Below, piece by piece: positions 19,990 to 21,608 of a DNA stretch of 21,608 nucleotides; position 1 is the stretch's first letter, and each line of letters starts with the position of its first letter. Where the stretch lies: positions 1 through 21,608 of the IMG/VR virus record IMGVR_UViG_3300049846_001912; one strand, 5' to 3'. Source of the stretch: a virus. The translations under genes and the position numbers were made by a program. Under the pieces are notes generated by a model. It saw nothing but the letters and a program-made list of their open reading frames with translations. It ran no database searches and had not been told where the DNA came from.

Positions 19990-21608
19990 TATGGATCTCC
20001 ATCTATGTTATCCCAATATACTTGGGTACTTTCCGCACTATTAGTGTAATTTGGAGCAGAGGTAACTACGCCAGCATAACCGATTTGTCCTGGAGTCGAA
20101 CCAATATTGTACAACAATGTTGGTGACACTTGTGGGCCGGTAGTACCCAATAACACCAACGAATCATTATACACATACAATGTGTATTGAGTGTTGGACG
20201 GCGATCCCGCTGCGGCGATTCCGGTAAAGGTGATATTTGTACCCAATACACCATCAAAAGTCACGGACGGCGTGCCCAACGTTCCGCCGACGGACGTACT
20301 GCTAGAAATTGCGGTGGTTTTCACGCTTTCTGCACCTGCTTCAACTGCGGTGTATTCCCATACATATGAAGTCGCCACATCAAGACCTGTGTGGGTGATG
20401 GCCTGTGTAGTACCGGCACTAGCCGTTCGTAACGTGTCGGCGCCCATGATGGTACCATTTTTGTACGTTCGAATATACGACGCCGGACTGCTTGGAATGG
20501 TCAATCGATTCGTAATCGTGGAAGTGGACGCGGAAACGTATGTTGGCGATGTCCATACACTTGGTGCGGCTACGTTGGTGGTTGTTGCCTGATACACTTT
20601 ATGCGTTGCGGTACCTCGACGATTCAACTGATCATATGGTACGAATGACACTTGTAACCAGTTGCCCGGAAGTGACACAGGAATGCTGAGTTGTGAACGG
20701 CCGTCATCTGCTGTGAGGGGTGAGCCCACTACTTGATATCCACTATATTCAACATTAGATGCCGCCGGCGCCGAACCACTCGATTCCAGTGCCCATACCG
20801 CAACGTGTTGTGCGGTGGAGGTGGATGGAAACGCGTATACTATGTTCACACTGGCACTTCCACTGGTTGCGGACAATACAGAAATGTCAGCAAAACTAGG
20901 ACTAATCGCTTGTTGCGTGGATGGCATTACGTCAAATGCATCTGAATCGGATGCACGATTCACGCTAGCCGTGGCCGAGAAGGTAACACGACCCATGCCC
21001 GTGCCATAGGTTGGTCGGCGGATCGTATACAATGTTTCTGCCGATTCCGACACGATGGAAGAGGTATTTGGTGTGATAGTACCGACGCCATTACCCACAA
21101 CCGATAGATGAATATAGCTACCAGTCAACGGAATACTATCTGTGACCACCACTTTTAGAATCATTTCCGTGTTTGATGAGCTAAATGGCACGATAACGGT
21201 GCGTAGTCGAGCAATGCCATCAACTCGTTCTGGAATTTCCAACGAATCGCTGTCTTGGGTATAGCCGGTTTTCTGTGCTACGAAGGTAATACGGCCCGTA
21301 CCTTGGCCATACGTTGGTCGAGTGATGTAATACAGATACGTGTTTTTGCCTGACGATTGTGATACCGTGCCACTGAGTTGTGCCGACAATCCGGACAACG
21401 AGGAGGATACCACCGATAGTGAAATACCAGCAAGTGTACCCGTTTGTGTGTTGCTATCGTACACTTCCACGGAAGATGTTACCGTTGTTTGCGTTGATGC
21501 AATATTTGTGGCACGAACGGTGAGATATGGTGCCGGATCTTTACTGATGTAAATGGTATCGAGGTCCGGAATAACCAAACTATTAGAGCCGGTTACGGTA
21601 AATGTAAC
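19986..21608 (-). CDS. Ig/FN3-like multidomain virion protein (5' end beyond window)
   Basis: The frame is open to the right edge (541 codons in the window; VTFTVTGSNS precedes the first in-window TTG), so the N-terminus lies outside. At least two tandem beta-sandwich-like repeats are visible: one ending YYITRPTYGQGTGRITF...SDSLEIP and the next ending YTIRRPTYGTGMGRVTF...SDSDAFDV. FN3-like segments follow, such as the part around AVWALESSGSAPAA, SYVWEYTAVEAGAESVKT and the C-terminal QYTLYVYNDSLVLLG. Composition is Ser/Thr/Gly-rich with few Lys, typical of secreted or virion beta-structure. It is probably a fibre, neck or baseplate decoration protein; Ig-like domains often give weak carbohydrate or surface binding. 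Its stop overlaps the fibre start as TTGA, so the two are likely co-translated. The precise role is unknown. Confidence 0.8.
   Translation of the reverse strand, partial: VTFTVTGSNSLVIPDLDTIYISKDPAPYLTVRATNIASTQTTVTSSVEVYDSNTQTGTLAGISLSVVSSSLSGLSAQLSGTVSQSSGKNTYLYYITRPTYGQGTGRITFVAQKTGYTQDSDSLEIPERVDGIARLRTVIVPFSSSNTEMILKVVVTDSIPLTGSYIHLSVVGNGVGTITPNTSSIVSESAETLYTIRRPTYGTGMGRVTFSATASVNRASDSDAFDVMPSTQQAISPSFADISVLSATSGSASVNIVYAFPSTSTAQHVAVWALESSGSAPAASNVEYSGYQVVGSPLTADDGRSQLSIPVSLPGNWLQVSFVPYDQLNRRGTATHKVYQATTTNVAAPSVWTSPTYVSASTSTITNRLTIPSSPASYIRTYKNGTIMGADTLRTASAGTTQAITHTGLDVATSYVWEYTAVEAGAESVKTTAISSSTSVGGTLGTPSVTFDGVLGTNITFTGIAAAGSPSNTQYTLYVYNDSLVLLGTTGPQVSPTLLYNIGSTPGQIGYAGVVTSAPNYTNSAESTQVYWDNIDGDPY
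20922..21521 (-). repeat. Two tandem Ig-like protein repeats
   Basis: Repeat A (about 21228-21521) and repeat B (about 20922-21212) each end with Y-x-I-x-RPTYGxGxGRxTFxA and an SDS element. Each unit is roughly 95-100 residues. The VTFTV sequence at the window edge resembles the end of such a strand, so a further copy may lie upstream. Confidence 0.7.

Noticed and set aside
1-21608. tRNA genes or an integration attachment site
   Set aside because: The few gaps were read on both strands and contain no cloverleaf, integrase or transposase signal.

Overview
The window looks like part of the late, virion-building region of a T4-type contractile-tailed phage (Caudoviricetes, myovirus morphology), most likely an environmental relative of T4 and the marine T4-like phages. 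The evidence is a contiguous set of T4-family head proteins: major capsid protein (gp23-like), scaffold/prohead core (gp22-like), prohead protease (gp21-like), portal (gp20-like) and large terminase (gp17-like). No host gene, integrase, tRNA or CRISPR array was seen. Base composition looks balanced by eye. Several genes have good Shine-Dalgarno sequences (AAAGGAGG before the gene starting at 5939, GGAG before 4012), so the host probably uses normal SD-led initiation. The host cannot be named from this window.

Every supported gene is on the minus strand and is read from high to low coordinates. In that direction: (1) 21608-15348 is an adhesin/tail-fibre cluster: a 5'-truncated Ig/FN3-like protein, a 1275-residue fibre ending in a self-cleaving S74 chaperone, and a small beta-rich glycine-rich protein. 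(2) 15262-10423 holds a 1199-residue protein that appears to join three unrelated nucleotidyl-transfer folds (HxGH adenylyl/cytidylyltransferase, KxDG ligase, pol-beta-type nucleotidyltransferase), then a zinc-ribbon protein and a membrane/coiled-coil protein, linked by ATGA overlaps. (3) 10419-6880 holds terminase and portal. (4) 6866-2493 is the head-assembly block: a possible 20-residue peptide, two conserved phage proteins of unknown role, the protease, a lysine-rich repeated protein, another conserved T4-like protein, a two-helix membrane protein and a bS21-like ribosomal protein. (5) After a strong intrinsic terminator come the scaffold gene and the major capsid gene, which runs off the left edge.

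The genes are packed with gaps of 1-7 bp or short overlaps. The larger gaps are 15263-15347, 8731-8799, 6808-6879 and 2339-2492. No gene-free stretch exceeds 300 bp. The head block should work as in T4: core protein and gp23 assemble on the portal, the protease cleaves at (L/I)xE|(A/G) sites (several are visible in the scaffold, capsid and protease sequences), and terminase fills the head. Compared with T4, the sheath and tube genes (18, 19) are absent between terminase and portal, and extra genes, including bS21, sit inside the head block.

The most unusual feature is the triple nucleotidyltransferase protein with three copies of an NPxT...ILVKTALKYP motif. It is a plausible undescribed nucleic-acid repair or modification enzyme.
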